A DNA stretch of 64,000 nucleotides, taken from an uncultured Caulobacterales bacterium (GTDB lineage Bacteria; Pseudomonadota; Alphaproteobacteria; Caulobacterales; Maricaulaceae). The stretch covers positions 62,001-126,000 of the forward strand of contig CALLIK010000007.1 of assembly GCA_938009235.1 (NCBI GenBank). Direction: 5' to 3'. Below, piece by piece: positions 24,942 through 34,547 of the stretch. Numbering within the stretch: position 1 is the stretch's first letter; each line of letters opens with the position of its first letter. The translations under genes and the position numbers were made by a program. The notes under the pieces are model-generated. The model was not told where the DNA came from, made no database searches, and saw only the letters and a list, made by a program, of their open reading frames with translations.

Positions 24942-26285
24942 ATGATGTCCTCCTCCCATACCCTCACCCGCGCCCAAGTATTTCGCCAATCTTGGCCGAT
25001 CATGTTAGCCAATGGTGCCGCGCCGATTGTTGGCATTGTCGACACATTGATGGTCGGGCGATTTGTTGGTACGCAGGCCCTCGCGGGGATTGGGTTGGGC
25101 GCGGTAATTTACAGCATCGCCTATTGGGGGTTTGGATTTCTGCGTATGTCGACGGCGGGCCTCGCGGCGCAAAGTGACGGCGCGGGAGCGGAGGCCGAAG
25201 TCCAAGCACATATCCTCCGCGCCATTCCATTGGGGCTCTTAATTGGTCTGCTGATCTTCGCCCTGCAAATTCCGCTACTCGCGGGGGCCTTCGTGATTTT
25301 CACGGGAACACCCGACATCGAAGCCAGCGCCCGCGCCTATATCGGGGCGCGTCTTTGGGGTCTGCCCGCAACGCTCGGCACCATTGCCCTGATGGGGTGG
25401 TTTGTCGGTATCAGCCGCGCAGGCTTGGCGCTGAGTTTGCAAATTGTCTTGAACATTGTGAACATCATTTTATCGCCGATTTTCGTGATCGTCCTTGGCG
25501 GCGGATTGGTCGGCGTTGGCCTCGCGAGTGCTGCCGCAGAATGGGCAGGCTTTGCGATGGGTCTGTTCCTGATGATCCGCGAAGTGAGGCGACGCGGCGG
25601 ATGGCGCGCGGGGGCGTTCACACGTAAAGTTATTTTGGCGCGCGACGCGCTCTCCAAACTTGGCGTCGCGAATGGTAATATATTTATTCGGACAATGGCC
25701 CTGACGCTCGGCTTTAGTTTCTTTGGCAATGCCGCCGCAAGCGAAGGCGAAACATTTTTGGCGGGGTATCATGTGTTGATGCAATTCATCACGATGGCCG
25801 CGCTCGTGCTCGATGGATTTGCGCACACCGCCGAAGCCGTGACAGGCGCAGCCTATGGCGCAAAAGACAAGCCACGATTTGACCGCGCCGTTCGATTGAC
25901 GAGTGAGTTCTCAGTCCTGTTTGCGGTGTTGATTAGTGCCGCCATATTCTTTGGCGGGCCGACGATCATACGCGTGCTAACAACTGACCCTGCGGTGATT
26001 GAAAGCGCGATGACATATCTGCCCTATTGTGCGCTCGCCCCGATTGCAGGGTTCGCTGCCTTTCAAATGGACGGCGTTTTCATTGGCACGACCCGCACCG
26101 CCGCCATGCGTAACGCCAGTATCGCCGCCGTCATTATATATCTCGCCGCGCATTACATGATCTATCCGATCCTCGGCGCAGCAGGTATTTGGGTCGCGTT
26201 CTTGATTTATTACGTCACCCGCGCGGTGACATTGGGGATAGCCTATCCGTCTATTCGAAAGCATATGGAACGAGAAAGTATATGA
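24942..26285 (+). CDS. MATE family efflux transporter
   Basis: The 447-aa protein has twelve predicted membrane helices in two homologous halves. The N-terminal half contains WPIMLANGAAPIVGIVDTLMVGRF and the conserved LAGIGLG, features of the DinF/eukaryotic-like MATE subgroup. Such pumps export cationic drugs or metabolites in exchange for Na+ or H+. Its stop overlaps the start of the following AT-rich HNH-like gene by an ATGA, so the two are read together. Two adjacent ATG codons could serve as start. Confidence 0.93.
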   Translation: MMSSSHTLTRAQVFRQSWPIMLANGAAPIVGIVDTLMVGRFVGTQALAGIGLGAVIYSIAYWGFGFLRMSTAGLAAQSDGAGAEAEVQAHILRAIPLGLLIGLLIFALQIPLLAGAFVIFTGTPDIEASARAYIGARLWGLPATLGTIALMGWFVGISRAGLALSLQIVLNIVNIILSPIFVIVLGGGLVGVGLASAAAEWAGFAMGLFLMIREVRRRGGWRAGAFTRKVILARDALSKLGVANGNIFIRTMALTLGFSFFGNAAASEGETFLAGYHVLMQFITMAALVLDGFAHTAEAVTGAAYGAKDKPRFDRAVRLTSEFSVLFAVLISAAIFFGGPTIIRVLTTDPAVIESAMTYLPYCALAPIAGFAAFQMDGVFIGTTRTAAMRNASIAAVIIYLAAHYMIYPILGAAGIWVAFLIYYVTRAVTLGIAYPSIRKHMERESI

Positions 26286-26812
26286 ATGAAAAAGTTAAAG
26301 TTGTAGCTCAAGTGCTTGCCGATTTAATTAACAACGATATTCCACTGAGAGGTATGAATCGAAAATTATTAGACTCGATAGCTGGCTTGAAGATCGACCC
26401 AGAAATTAGTCTAACCAAAAGATCTTGTTATGTTAAATGGCTAAACAAGGCCGACCTTAGAAAGAAAAGCTATCGCGGCTACGTAAATCTCATTGATCAA
26501 TCACCAACCGTGCGCGACATATATAATACCAATGGTGATGGTGCGCTTCCTAAAGGCTGTAATCTTATTTGTGACCATGTTGTACCAATAGCTGAAATCA
26601 CAAACATGCTTTACGCAGAGAAAGGCTGCCTTACGGCAGCTCATGTCATGAAGTTACATGATAAATACTATCACCGTTGTATTTTAACGGATTTACAAAA
26701 TTCAAAATTAGATAAGGCTGGGTATAAAAGTAAAATGCCCGAAGATTGGGACGGAAAAGACATTTATGCCCGATATAGAAAAGTAAAGTTCACTTGGGTG
26801 GAAGACTTCTAA
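26282..26812 (+). CDS. HNH-like protein, AT-rich, coupled to the MATE gene
   Basis: The ATG at 26282 overlaps the MATE stop by 4 bp and gives 176 aa. The motif CNLICDHVVPIAEI (Asp98-His99) followed by HRCILTDLQNSKL (His131, Asn140) resembles the HNH metal-finger order D-H ... H ... N, and the end DWDGKDIYARYRKV is shared with small HNH-type restriction-like proteins I have in mind from memory. The gene is markedly AT-richer than its neighbours and likely acquired. It converges on pyrD with a 4-bp overlap of stops. Nuclease activity is inferred. Confidence 0.65.
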   Translation: MNEKVKVVAQVLADLINNDIPLRGMNRKLLDSIAGLKIDPEISLTKRSCYVKWLNKADLRKKSYRGYVNLIDQSPTVRDIYNTNGDGALPKGCNLICDHVVPIAEITNMLYAEKGCLTAAHVMKLHDKYYHRCILTDLQNSKLDKAGYKSKMPEDWDGKDIYARYRKVKFTWVEDF

Positions 26813-27873
26813 TTCAAATCCGCCCCAACCGCTTCGCCTATCGATTTAAAGCCGTCGGCTTTGGCGCGGGCTTCTACGTCGGCGCAAATGGCGGCGACGA
26901 GTTGCGGACCGTGATAGACGAGCGCGGAGTAGAGTTGGACAGCTTTCGCGCCTGCACGAATTTTGGCATAGGCTTGCGCGCCATTGCCAATGCCGCCAAC
27001 GCCGATCAAATCGATGGAGCCATCGGCGGCATCTGCAAATTCGGCGAGAATGCGTGTGGATTTTTCAAACAAAGGCTGACCCGATAACCCGCCGCCTTCG
27101 GCGTTATGGACGCTCTGTAAACTCTCCGGACGGTCCAGCGTCGTATTGGAAACGATGATCGCGTTCATGCCATAGGTGCGGGCCTGTTCGACGATGCGGT
27201 CAATTTGCGTGACGTCTACATCTGGCGCGACTTTGAGGAAAATCGGAACACTTGGCGCGTCGCCTGTGAGGGTCGCGCGCGTTTCTGCGATACGGCCGAG
27301 CAGGTCTTCCATTTCATTTGCGCCTTGCAGCTCGCGCAAGCCCGGCGTGTTCGGCGAACTAATATTGATCGTGAAATAATCGGCATGACCCCACAGACGC
27401 GTTAACCCGAGAACATAATCACCGGGGCGATCGTCGCTGTCCTTATTCGCGCCAAGGTTCGCGCCAACTATTCCGCTATTACCTTTGCGCGCGATGAGGC
27501 GCTCGGAGAAATGCTCTAAGCCACGATTGTTAAATCCCATGCGGTTGATGACGGCTTCGTCTTCGACCAATCGAAACAAGCGAGGTTTTGGATTACCAAC
27601 TTGCGGGCGCGGCGTGACCGTACCGCATTCTACAAAGCCAAAACCCGCGCCGAGCATGGCATCGGGAACATCGCAATCCTTATCGAAGCCAGCCGCAAGG
27701 CCGACAGGGTTCGGTAGATCAAGGCCGCCAACATTTGTCTTCAAAAGGTCGGACGTAATGACGCCGCCCTTTGGACCTAATCCTGCGCGTAGTAATTTCA
27801 CTGTCGTCACATGTGCACGTTCCGACGGCAGGCGGCGCAAAAGGGCGGTTCCAGTTTTGTATAAGAGGCTCAT
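26809..27873 (-). CDS. pyrD: Dihydroorotate dehydrogenase (quinone), class 2
   Basis: PyrD oxidises dihydroorotate to orotate at the inner membrane with a quinone acceptor (EC 1.3.5.2) in UMP synthesis. The 354-aa length and N-terminal amphipathic helices (LYKTGTALLRRLP) mark class 2. NPVGLAAGFDKD, NISSPNTPGLRELQ (catalytic Ser), NTTLDRP and GVGGIGNG are the FMN and active-site motifs. It lies just downstream of the DUF952 gene on the same strand (15 bp gap), so the two may form an operon. Confidence 0.95.
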   Translation of the reverse strand: MSLLYKTGTALLRRLPSERAHVTTVKLLRAGLGPKGGVITSDLLKTNVGGLDLPNPVGLAAGFDKDCDVPDAMLGAGFGFVECGTVTPRPQVGNPKPRLFRLVEDEAVINRMGFNNRGLEHFSERLIARKGNSGIVGANLGANKDSDDRPGDYVLGLTRLWGHADYFTINISSPNTPGLRELQGANEMEDLLGRIAETRATLTGDAPSVPIFLKVAPDVDVTQIDRIVEQARTYGMNAIIVSNTTLDRPESLQSVHNAEGGGLSGQPLFEKSTRILAEFADAADGSIDLIGVGGIGNGAQAYAKIRAGAKAVQLYSALVYHGPQLVAAICADVEARAKADGFKSIGEAVGADLN

Positions 27874-27888
27874 GATCTAGGTCGCATT

Positions 27889-28266
27889 CTAATTATTGGG
27901 CAAATCACCAGTTAGATTATCTGGCAGCGTATAGACGCCGTCTTCGGGCGAGACCAGAAAGACGTGCTGTACGGATGACATCGGCAAATCTGCGAATAGA
28001 TGCGGAAATTCTGCCCCGCCGCGAGAGACTTCATATTTCAAGTCGCTTGAAACTTGGGCCGCCTCGATTTGTAGCACAGCCACTTCGGTTTGGTCCGCGT
28101 ACCATTTATCCAAAGTCGCCTTCAGTTGGGGCGCGCAAGACAGGTGAATAAAGCCATCGGAGAGATCAACGGGCGAGCCTGTGAACATATGGCTCACTTG
28201 GAAGGTCTCCCATTGTTCGGGCGTCAGCACTTTATAAATTGATTGATCACGTTTCACTGTCGGCAT
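27889..28266 (-). CDS. DUF952 family protein
   Basis: From the Met at 28266 the 125-aa protein shows the DUF952 pattern: IYKVLTPEQWETF, then DLSDGFIHLSCAPQ and HLFADLP. Relatives are small cytosolic proteins of unknown biochemistry, sometimes compared with the ART-like fold of RNA 2'-phosphotransferases. It precedes pyrD by 15 bp and is often found with pyrD in alphaproteobacteria, which may reflect linked expression rather than function. The frame also opens further upstream at 28305. Confidence 0.85.
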   Translation of the reverse strand: MPTVKRDQSIYKVLTPEQWETFQVSHMFTGSPVDLSDGFIHLSCAPQLKATLDKWYADQTEVAVLQIEAAQVSSDLKYEVSRGGAEFPHLFADLPMSSVQHVFLVSPEDGVYTLPDNLTGDLPNN

Positions 28267-28446
28267 CGTCTTAACCCTGATTACTTCTGATTCTGGCGCG
28301 CACATCTATAGGGCATTTTGGAGACCAAGGCGCACATAAAATGCGCATGACCCAAAACTGTAGCCTTCGATGCCTTGGGAGACTCGCTCTAATCTCAAGC
28401 TCCTGCACAGGACGAGTTAATACATTCAATAAAAGGGAACATCCAC

Positions 28447-29745
28447 ATGCGGGAATTGGTAAAAATCATAGGAGGCGCAGCTATATTCGCGGCGGTTCCC
28501 ACTATAGGCTGGGCACAAGATGCGCCTACCTTAGAAAGCCTCGCGGCTAACGATGCATTTGTGTTCAACACGCTGCTCTTTTTGATCGGCGGGTTCCTTG
28601 TGATGTGGATGGCCGCAGGATTTGCGATGTTAGAAGCGGGCTTTGTTCGGACCAAAAACGTGTCCATGCAGTGCTTGAAGAACATAACGCTCTACTCTGT
28701 CGCTGGCCTAATGTTCTGGCTCGTCGGATATCAGCTTATGTATGGCGGTGGTGATTACTTTGGGAAATTCGCGATCATGAGTTTCGCGACTGAGGATGTT
28801 GCAACAGGCTATTCGTCTTATTCCGATTGGTTTTTCCAGATGGTCTTCTGCGCAACAACCGCCTCTATCGTTTCAGGCACAGTCGCAGAACGCATTAAAT
28901 TTTGGCCTTTCTTTATCTTCGTTGTCGCACTTACAGGCTTTATCTACCCTATCGTTGGTAGTTGGGAATGGGGCGGCGGGTTCCTAGATTCAAAGTTCGC
29001 GTTCTCTGATTTTGCTGGCTCTACACTGGTTCATTCTACGGGCGGTTGGGCCGCATTGATGGGCGCGATTATTTTGGGCGCACGCAAAGGTAAATACGTC
29101 GACGGCAAAGTCATACCTATCCCTGGATCTAACATGACATTGGCCACGTTAGGTGTCTTCATTTTGTGGCTAGGGTGGTTCGGCTTTAACGGCGCATCAC
29201 AACTCGCCATGGGAACCATCACAGATGCAGATTCGATTGCGAAAGTCTTTGTGAATACAAATATGGCTGCCGTCGGTGGTGTCCTTGTTGCTGTGGTCTA
29301 TACGCAGCTTCGCTATGGCAAAATCGATCTCACGCTGGCCCTCAACGGCGCACTTGCAGGTCTTGTGGCTATTACGGCTGAACCGCTAACGCCTTCTGTT
29401 CCTGTCGCTTTGCTTATTGGCGGCGCGGGGTCATTACTCGCCTGTCTCGCTGTACCTCTTCTCGATAAATTGAAAATCGATGATGTCGTGGGCGCTATTC
29501 CTGTTCACTTGGTTGCAGGCATCTTCGGCACTATGGTCGTGCCTTTGACGAATGACGGCGCAACATTTGGCGGTCAATTCATTGGTGTCCTCGCAGTTGG
29601 TATCTTTGTCTCGCTTGTCTCCGCCATCATCTGGTTCGCCATGAAAGCGACGATCGGTATCCGCGTCAGCGAAGAGGACGAATATACCGGTCTCGACCAA
29701 GCTGAGCTCGGCGTCCCTGCTTATCCTGAATTTGTCTCAGGCTAA
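28447..29745 (+). CDS. amt: Ammonium transporter (first of two)
   Basis: The 432-aa protein begins with a cleavable signal peptide (ending IGWAQ), as in E. coli AmtB, and has eleven predicted helices. The Amt signature is seen in DFAGSTLVHSTGGWAALMGAIILGAR, which holds the first pore His, and in GAIPVHLVAGIFGTM, which holds the second. Such channels take up ammonium when nitrogen is scarce. No glnK (PII) gene is next to it, although this is the usual partner. It ends in a good terminator and is followed by a second, clearly different Amt gene. Confidence 0.95.
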   Translation: MRELVKIIGGAAIFAAVPTIGWAQDAPTLESLAANDAFVFNTLLFLIGGFLVMWMAAGFAMLEAGFVRTKNVSMQCLKNITLYSVAGLMFWLVGYQLMYGGGDYFGKFAIMSFATEDVATGYSSYSDWFFQMVFCATTASIVSGTVAERIKFWPFFIFVVALTGFIYPIVGSWEWGGGFLDSKFAFSDFAGSTLVHSTGGWAALMGAIILGARKGKYVDGKVIPIPGSNMTLATLGVFILWLGWFGFNGASQLAMGTITDADSIAKVFVNTNMAAVGGVLVAVVYTQLRYGKIDLTLALNGALAGLVAITAEPLTPSVPVALLIGGAGSLLACLAVPLLDKLKIDDVVGAIPVHLVAGIFGTMVVPLTNDGATFGGQFIGVLAVGIFVSLVSAIIWFAMKATIGIRVSEEDEYTGLDQAELGVPAYPEFVSG

Positions 29746-29794
29746 AACGTCCGCCAGACTCGGCTTCCCCTGGCTCGACGTCTGGCTGACACCT

Positions 29795-29837
29795 ACCCGA
29801 CCTGCGCACCAAAACTGTGCAGAGTCGGGTTTTTTTT
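29795..29837 (+). terminator. Terminator between the two amt genes
   Basis: A stem of ACCCGAC with GTCGGGT plus an inner GCGCA/TGTGC helix is followed by eight T (29830-29837). It shows that the two amt genes are not a simple operon. Confidence 0.9.
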
Positions 29838-29949
29838 GCCCTAAAAAGGGCGCGCATCACTTACGCACACAGATTGGCCGCGTCAGCACAGGCATAAGGC
29901 AACAGACAGCCTAACTCTCTCCTCACAGTAAAATTTGAGGGGAAGCCGA

Positions 29950-31221
29950 ATGTCACGCATCTTTAAAACGGTAGGAGTCGCAACTGCGGCGGCTCTAATG
30001 CCATCACTCACCTTTGCCCAAGACGCAACAGCCAACTCTGGCGACACGGCTTGGATCTTAACCGCAACTGCTCTTGTCCTGTTAATGAGCTTGCCAGGTC
30101 TCGCCCTCTTTTATGGCGGCCTTGTCCGCGCAAAGAACTACTTATCCGTCCTCATGAAAGTCTATGCGATTGCCGCATTAGCTTCGATTATTTGGGTTGT
30201 CGCAGGGTACTCCATTGCCTTTGGCGGCGCGAATGAGTTCTGGGGCGGGTTAGACAATCTATTCCTCAAAAACTTGGGACGCGATGCTGTATCTGGAACA
30301 ATTCCTGAAAGCGTGTTCTTGTCCTTTCAAATGACATTCGCGATCATCACACCTGCTCTGATCGTCGGCGCATTTGTTGAGCGTGTTAAATTTCTGCCTG
30401 TACTGATCTTCACGGCTCTTTGGTTGTTAGTTGTCTATGCGCCTGTCACGCATTGGATTTGGGGCGGCGGTTGGTTGTCCACATATGGCGGCGGCGTTGT
30501 CGACTTTGCTGGCGGTTTGGTTGTCCATGCAACGGCGGGTATCTCGGCGCTTGTTTATGTCTTCATGTTGGGCGCACGTAAGGGTTTCCCAAATGACCTA
30601 GCTGTCCCGCATCGCCCTGCGATTGTCATGATTGGTGCATCTATGCTTTGGGTCGGTTGGTTTGGATTCAATGGCGGCTCGCAGCTCGCAGCCGATGGCG
30701 GCGCAGGCATGGCGCTTCTTGTGACACATATATCAGCCTCAGTTGCGACCCTCGTTTGGGTGGGCATTGAAGCCATGACAAATAAGAAACCAACCTTGGT
30801 TGGCGCAGCGACAGGTACAATTGCTGGTCTCGCTACGGTCACACCAGCAGCTGGCGTTATCGGACCCGGCGGCGCATTACTCATCGGATTGGCAGGCGGT
30901 CTTGTTTGTTATTTCGCTGTCCACCTTATCCGCGTGAAATTGAAAATTGACGATAGCTTGGACGTGTTCGCTGTCCATGGCGTCGGCGGGATTTTGGGTA
31001 TTCTAATACTTCCATTCCTATCCGCTGAATTCCTAGGCGGCACAGGCGACGGTGTCTTCACGACACAGTTGGTTGGTACACTTGTTGTTATCGCATGGTC
31101 GGCGATTGTTAGCTTTATCATCCTTCTAGGCTTGAAGCTCACACTCGGATTGCGCGTAACTGAAGAGCAAGAGTTTGAAGGTTTAGACGTCAGCCTTCAC
31201 GGCGAAGCGGCTTATAACTAA
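29950..31221 (+). CDS. amt: Ammonium transporter (second of two)
   Basis: The ATG at 29950 follows GAGGGG by seven bases and gives 423 aa with a signal peptide ending in TFAQ. DFAGGLVVHATAGISALVYVFMLGARKG and VFAVHGVGGILGIL carry the two pore histidines. It is of the AmtB type but diverged from the first copy: the N-terminal FYGGLVRAKNYLSVLM is the classic AmtB form. A TTG 15 bp upstream (29935) is in frame but lies before the ribosome-binding site. No PII gene is adjacent. Two terminator-like hairpins follow. Confidence 0.95.
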   Translation: MSRIFKTVGVATAAALMPSLTFAQDATANSGDTAWILTATALVLLMSLPGLALFYGGLVRAKNYLSVLMKVYAIAALASIIWVVAGYSIAFGGANEFWGGLDNLFLKNLGRDAVSGTIPESVFLSFQMTFAIITPALIVGAFVERVKFLPVLIFTALWLLVVYAPVTHWIWGGGWLSTYGGGVVDFAGGLVVHATAGISALVYVFMLGARKGFPNDLAVPHRPAIVMIGASMLWVGWFGFNGGSQLAADGGAGMALLVTHISASVATLVWVGIEAMTNKKPTLVGAATGTIAGLATVTPAAGVIGPGGALLIGLAGGLVCYFAVHLIRVKLKIDDSLDVFAVHGVGGILGILILPFLSAEFLGGTGDGVFTTQLVGTLVVIAWSAIVSFIILLGLKLTLGLRVTEEQEFEGLDVSLHGEAAYN

Positions 31222-31270
31222 CCTCTCGCCAGAGCCAATCTTTCGGCTCTGGCACACTCGCTAATATTTG

Positions 31271-31312
31271 AGTCAGCCTTCGTACCCCCACTTGCGAAGG
31301 CTGACTTTTTTT
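31271..31312 (+). terminator. Strong terminator after the second amt gene
   Basis: A 12-bp stem (AGTCAGCCTTCG with CGAAGGCTGACT) is followed by a run of seven T or more. A second hairpin without T-run (CCAGAGCC/GGCTCTGG) lies just before it at about 31228-31252. Confidence 0.93.
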
Positions 31313-31348
31313 GTTTGACCCGATAGGCATTTAGTCCTAGCCCGCCTT

Positions 31349-31975
31349 ATGCTTTCTCACGCTGAAATTTGGGGCGCGCTCGACCGCCTCGCGACGAAAC
31401 AATCCATCTCGCCCTCACGCTTGGCGCGCGATGCGGGTTTAGATGCGACCAGCTTCAATAAATCTAAACGGATCACCACATCAGGCAAACCTCGTTGGCC
31501 TTCAACAGAGTCGATCTCCAAAGTCCTACGAACCGTTGGGATGGATTTTGAAGACTTCGCCTGTATGGCCAAAAACAAGGGCGCGTCTGGACCTGCCATT
31601 CCAGTTATCGGCCTCGCGCAAGCGGGCGACGAAGGTTTTTTTGATGACGCAGGGTTTCCCTGTGGCGGCTCTTGGGAAGATGTTCGCATCCCTGGCGAGC
31701 TTGACGAAAATGTCTATGCGCTCGAAATTGCAGGCGATTCAATGGACCCTGTTTTACGCGCTGGCGATAAAGTCTTAGTGGCTCCAAATGCGAACGTTCG
31801 GCGCGGTGACCGCGTTGTCGTAAAAACACTCGCGGGTGAAGTTATGGCCAAAGAGCTTCGTAAGCTGACTGATACTGTAGTAGAACTAAGTTCACTAAAT
31901 CCAGAATATGAGGACCGTATTCTCACGCGCAAAGATGTGCAGTGGATCGGACGCATTATCTGGGTATCGCAATAG
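31349..31975 (+). CDS. HTH transcriptional regulator with S24 LexA-like peptidase domain
   Basis: The 208-aa protein has an N-terminal helix-turn-helix (about 1-70, ISPSRLARDAGLDATSFNKSKR) and a LexA/UmuD-type domain. Ser131 in AGDSMDPVL and Lys168 in EVMAKEL form the catalytic dyad, and Ala92-Gly93 is a possible self-cleavage site. Such regulators respond to RecA or to other stress signals. It follows the amt terminator on the same strand, so it is transcribed on its own. Targets are unknown; the LexA-type dinB box elsewhere in the window is of the classic LexA type and need not be bound by this protein. Confidence 0.85.
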   Translation: MLSHAEIWGALDRLATKQSISPSRLARDAGLDATSFNKSKRITTSGKPRWPSTESISKVLRTVGMDFEDFACMAKNKGASGPAIPVIGLAQAGDEGFFDDAGFPCGGSWEDVRIPGELDENVYALEIAGDSMDPVLRAGDKVLVAPNANVRRGDRVVVKTLAGEVMAKELRKLTDTVVELSSLNPEYEDRILTRKDVQWIGRIIWVSQ

Positions 31976-31987
31976 TTTAGCCTACGT

Positions 31988-32782
31988 CTACTTGGGTGTC
32001 TTACCGTCCAGAAACAGGCCCACATACTCGCGTGCGGAGTCTCTATCATCTAACCGCGTAAGGGCTTCGCGCGCATACGCCTGTAAGGTTAGGCTCAAGT
32101 GATCTTGAGGTGTTAATCTTGCGATGTCTTGCAAAATTATCCGTGCATCGTCTGTCGTATCTAAATCCTTATCTTTGAGGGCGATCAGCGCAAAAGCGTA
32201 ATTCACCCCGATCACGAGTTTCTGTGGCTGGTTCTTATACGCCGCCAGAAATAATTCCTGACCTTCTGTTATGTTCGCGCCAAACCACTTATTTCCATCC
32301 TCGCCCCCAGTCTTACGAACAATGGCGAGATGCCAAGCTCCAAGAATTGCATGCCCGCGAGGGTCGTCTGGAAAGTCTTCCCGATAGGTCTGTAAAATGG
32401 CTAAGGTTTTCTGCGGTAGTTTTTTCATCCATGCAGAAACGTCACCCGTTTCTCGCGTCACAAACCCGTCTGCAATCGCATATTGAAGGCGAGCATTCTG
32501 GTTCAAAGGATTCATCATTAAGCTGTCTTCAGCGAGTTTTCGAGCGCGTTTCGCTTGCTTTTTATTCTTCTCAACTTGCCCCAGCATGATTTCTGACAAT
32601 AGAGCCTCAGCCGCTAGCGCATAGCCCTCTGATGTTTCCAAGGTTATAGCTTTAACATAGGCCGTCTTATAATCGCCCGCAGACAGATCATCTCGCAGGC
32701 TAGATTGGTTACCCGCTAAAGCCGTGACGCTCAGACTCAGCATTAGAACCACGACTAAGAACGATTTATAAAGAGGCATCAT
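31988..32782 (-). CDS. Exported protein with TPR-like helices, unknown function
   Basis: The 264-aa product has a signal peptide (LSVTALA) and a helical body with repeated Ala/Leu patterns such as KTAYVKAITLETSEGYALAAEALL and KAKRARKLAEDSL-like helices, resembling tetratricopeptide repeats. The segment LGAWHLAIVRKTGGEDGNKWFGANITEGQ is conserved in alphaproteobacterial TPR proteins of this size. It probably works in the periplasm as a scaffold. It converges on the S24 regulator gene. The initiator may be the first or second Met. Confidence 0.7.
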   Translation of the reverse strand: MMPLYKSFLVVVLMLSLSVTALAGNQSSLRDDLSAGDYKTAYVKAITLETSEGYALAAEALLSEIMLGQVEKNKKQAKRARKLAEDSLMMNPLNQNARLQYAIADGFVTRETGDVSAWMKKLPQKTLAILQTYREDFPDDPRGHAILGAWHLAIVRKTGGEDGNKWFGANITEGQELFLAAYKNQPQKLVIGVNYAFALIALKDKDLDTTDDARIILQDIARLTPQDHLSLTLQAYAREALTRLDDRDSAREYVGLFLDGKTPK

Positions 32783-32850
32783 GTTCGCATCTTCACACAG
32801 TTAATAGGCTAACGTAACCAGTTACCTGATTAGCAAATGGTTACAGTTTG

Positions 32851-34449
32851 TTAGCCTAACTCACCGTTCAGTGCCGTCTCAATGAGATCAGATGTCGGAT
32901 CGGGGCCATAAATCGCTACGAATGAGCCAAAGCGAGGGCCTTGGCTTTGACCAAGACAAACTTCGTAAATAGCCTTGAACCAATCGCGAAGATTTTCGAA
33001 CGTATGGTCTTTGCCAACCGAGAAAATGAGTGTCTGCAAAGCTTCACCGTCTTGCGCATCTGCATCGTCAACCGTGCGTAAGCGCGCGACCAAGTCTTTT
33101 AGGGCTGCGCGTTCTTGATCCGTTGGAGCGCGATACGCCTTGTTCGGTTTCACAAAGTCTTCGTAATAGCGAACCGCATATTCCGTCATACGATCTAGGC
33201 CAGGATTGCTCTCTGGCGTCGCATCTGGCGCATATTTACGGATAAAGCCCCATAGAGTTTCTTTATCCGATGCGTTGGCTGCACTCACAAGGTTGAGCAA
33301 TAATGCAAAGGTCAGAGGCGGGTCTTCCGCCGGCGGGTTTCCGTTATGAATATGCCACACAGGGTTCGCCGCACGTTGTTTCTCGTCCTGACGTCCATAG
33401 GCTGACAGGTGTTGATAATACTCATCAACCGCTTTCGGAATGACATCAAAATAGAGTTTTTTCGCAACGCGAGGCTTCGAGAAATTAAACAGCGAGAGGC
33501 TCTCTGGCGGCGCATACTTCAACCAGTCTTCGACTGAAATACCATTGCCCTTTGTCTTCGATATCTTCTCGCCTTTTTCATCGAGGAAAAGCTCATAGAC
33601 ATATTGAACAGGCTGATTGCCGCCAAGAATTTTACATATGCGTGAATAGAGTGGCGCATTATCCTGATGGTCTTTGCCGAACATTTCAAAATCGACACCC
33701 AAGGCGACCCAACGCATGCCAAAATCTGGCTTCCATTGAAGCTTCACATTGCCGCCTGTCACGGGAAGCGTAATTTCTGTGCCGTCTTCATCATCAAATG
33801 TAATCGTGCCCGCCTTCGCATCGATTGATTTCATTGGAACATAGAGAACGCGGCCAGTCGTTGGACTGATTGGCAAGAAAGGCGAGTATGTCGCGCGGCG
33901 CTCTTCACCCAGCGTTGGCAACATCACTTTCATAATATCGTCAAACTTTTCTAAAGCTTTCAGCAAATAGGCATCATAGGCCCCAGAGCGATACAGCTCT
34001 GTTGCAGACTTAAATTCATACTCGAACCCAAAGCCGTCCAAGAAGGCCCGTAGGCGCGCATTCATATTTTGGCCAAAGCTGTCATGTGTTCCGAATGGGT
34101 CGGGAACATCTGTCAGTGGCTTTTGTATATGTTGCTGCAAGTCGTCTGGGTTTGGAACAGTCCCTGGGATTTTACGCATGCCGTCCATGTCATCTGAGAC
34201 ACAAATCAGTCGTGTTTCGATCTTACCTTCGGTCAGCGCAATGAAAGCATTCCGTACCATTGTTGTTCGTACGACTTCTCCAAATGTTCCAATATGTGGT
34301 AGACCTGATGGGCCATATCCCGTTTCAAAAACGACAGGACGCCCTGCGCGGTCGATGCCGCGTTTCTTTTCAATATCAAGACGGCGTAAAATTGCGCGTG
34401 CCTGATCGAAGGGCCAAGCTTTAGAGGTCATATATGCATCAATGGTCAT
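32851..34449 (-). CDS. lysS: Lysyl-tRNA synthetase, class I
   Basis: This 532-aa enzyme is a class I LysRS (EC 6.1.1.6), the archaeal type that many alphaproteobacteria use instead of the class II enzyme. The HIGH-like motif is in [14 protein letters not shown], and the KMSKS-like motif is [10 protein letters not shown]. The alpha-helix-cage C-terminal domain ends the protein. No class II lysS is visible in the window. It stands alone on the minus strand. Its presence helps place the organism in the Alphaproteobacteria. Confidence 0.95.
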   Translation of the reverse strand: MTIDAYMTSKAWPFDQARAILRRLDIEKKRGIDRAGRPVVFETGYGPSGLPHIGTFGEVVRTTMVRNAFIALTEGKIETRLICVSDDMDGMRKIPGTVPNPDDLQQHIQKPLTDVPDPFGTHDSFGQNMNARLRAFLDGFGFEYEFKSATELYRSGAYDAYLLKALEKFDDIMKVMLPTLGEERRATYSPFLPISPTTGRVLYVPMKSIDAKAGTITFDDEDGTEITLPVTGGNVKLQWKPDFGMRWVALGVDFEMFGKDHQDNAPLYSRICKILGGNQPVQYVYELFLDEKGEKISKTKGNGISVEDWLKYAPPESLSLFNFSKPRVAKKLYFDVIPKAVDEYYQHLSAYGRQDEKQRAANPVWHIHNGNPPAEDPPLTFALLLNLVSAANASDKETLWGFIRKYAPDATPESNPGLDRMTEYAVRYYEDFVKPNKAYRAPTDQERAALKDLVARLRTVDDADAQDGEALQTLIFSVGKDHTFENLRDWFKAIYEVCLGQSQGPRFGSFVAIYGPDPTSDLIETALNGELG

Positions 34450-34547
34450 GACTGGCGGGTAGACCTTGAGCGCGACAGGGTCAAGATTTCAAGCGCGTTA
34501 CAGCTCGGTTTACCTTTGTTAAGAATTTACCACTTAAAGTCTGTTTT

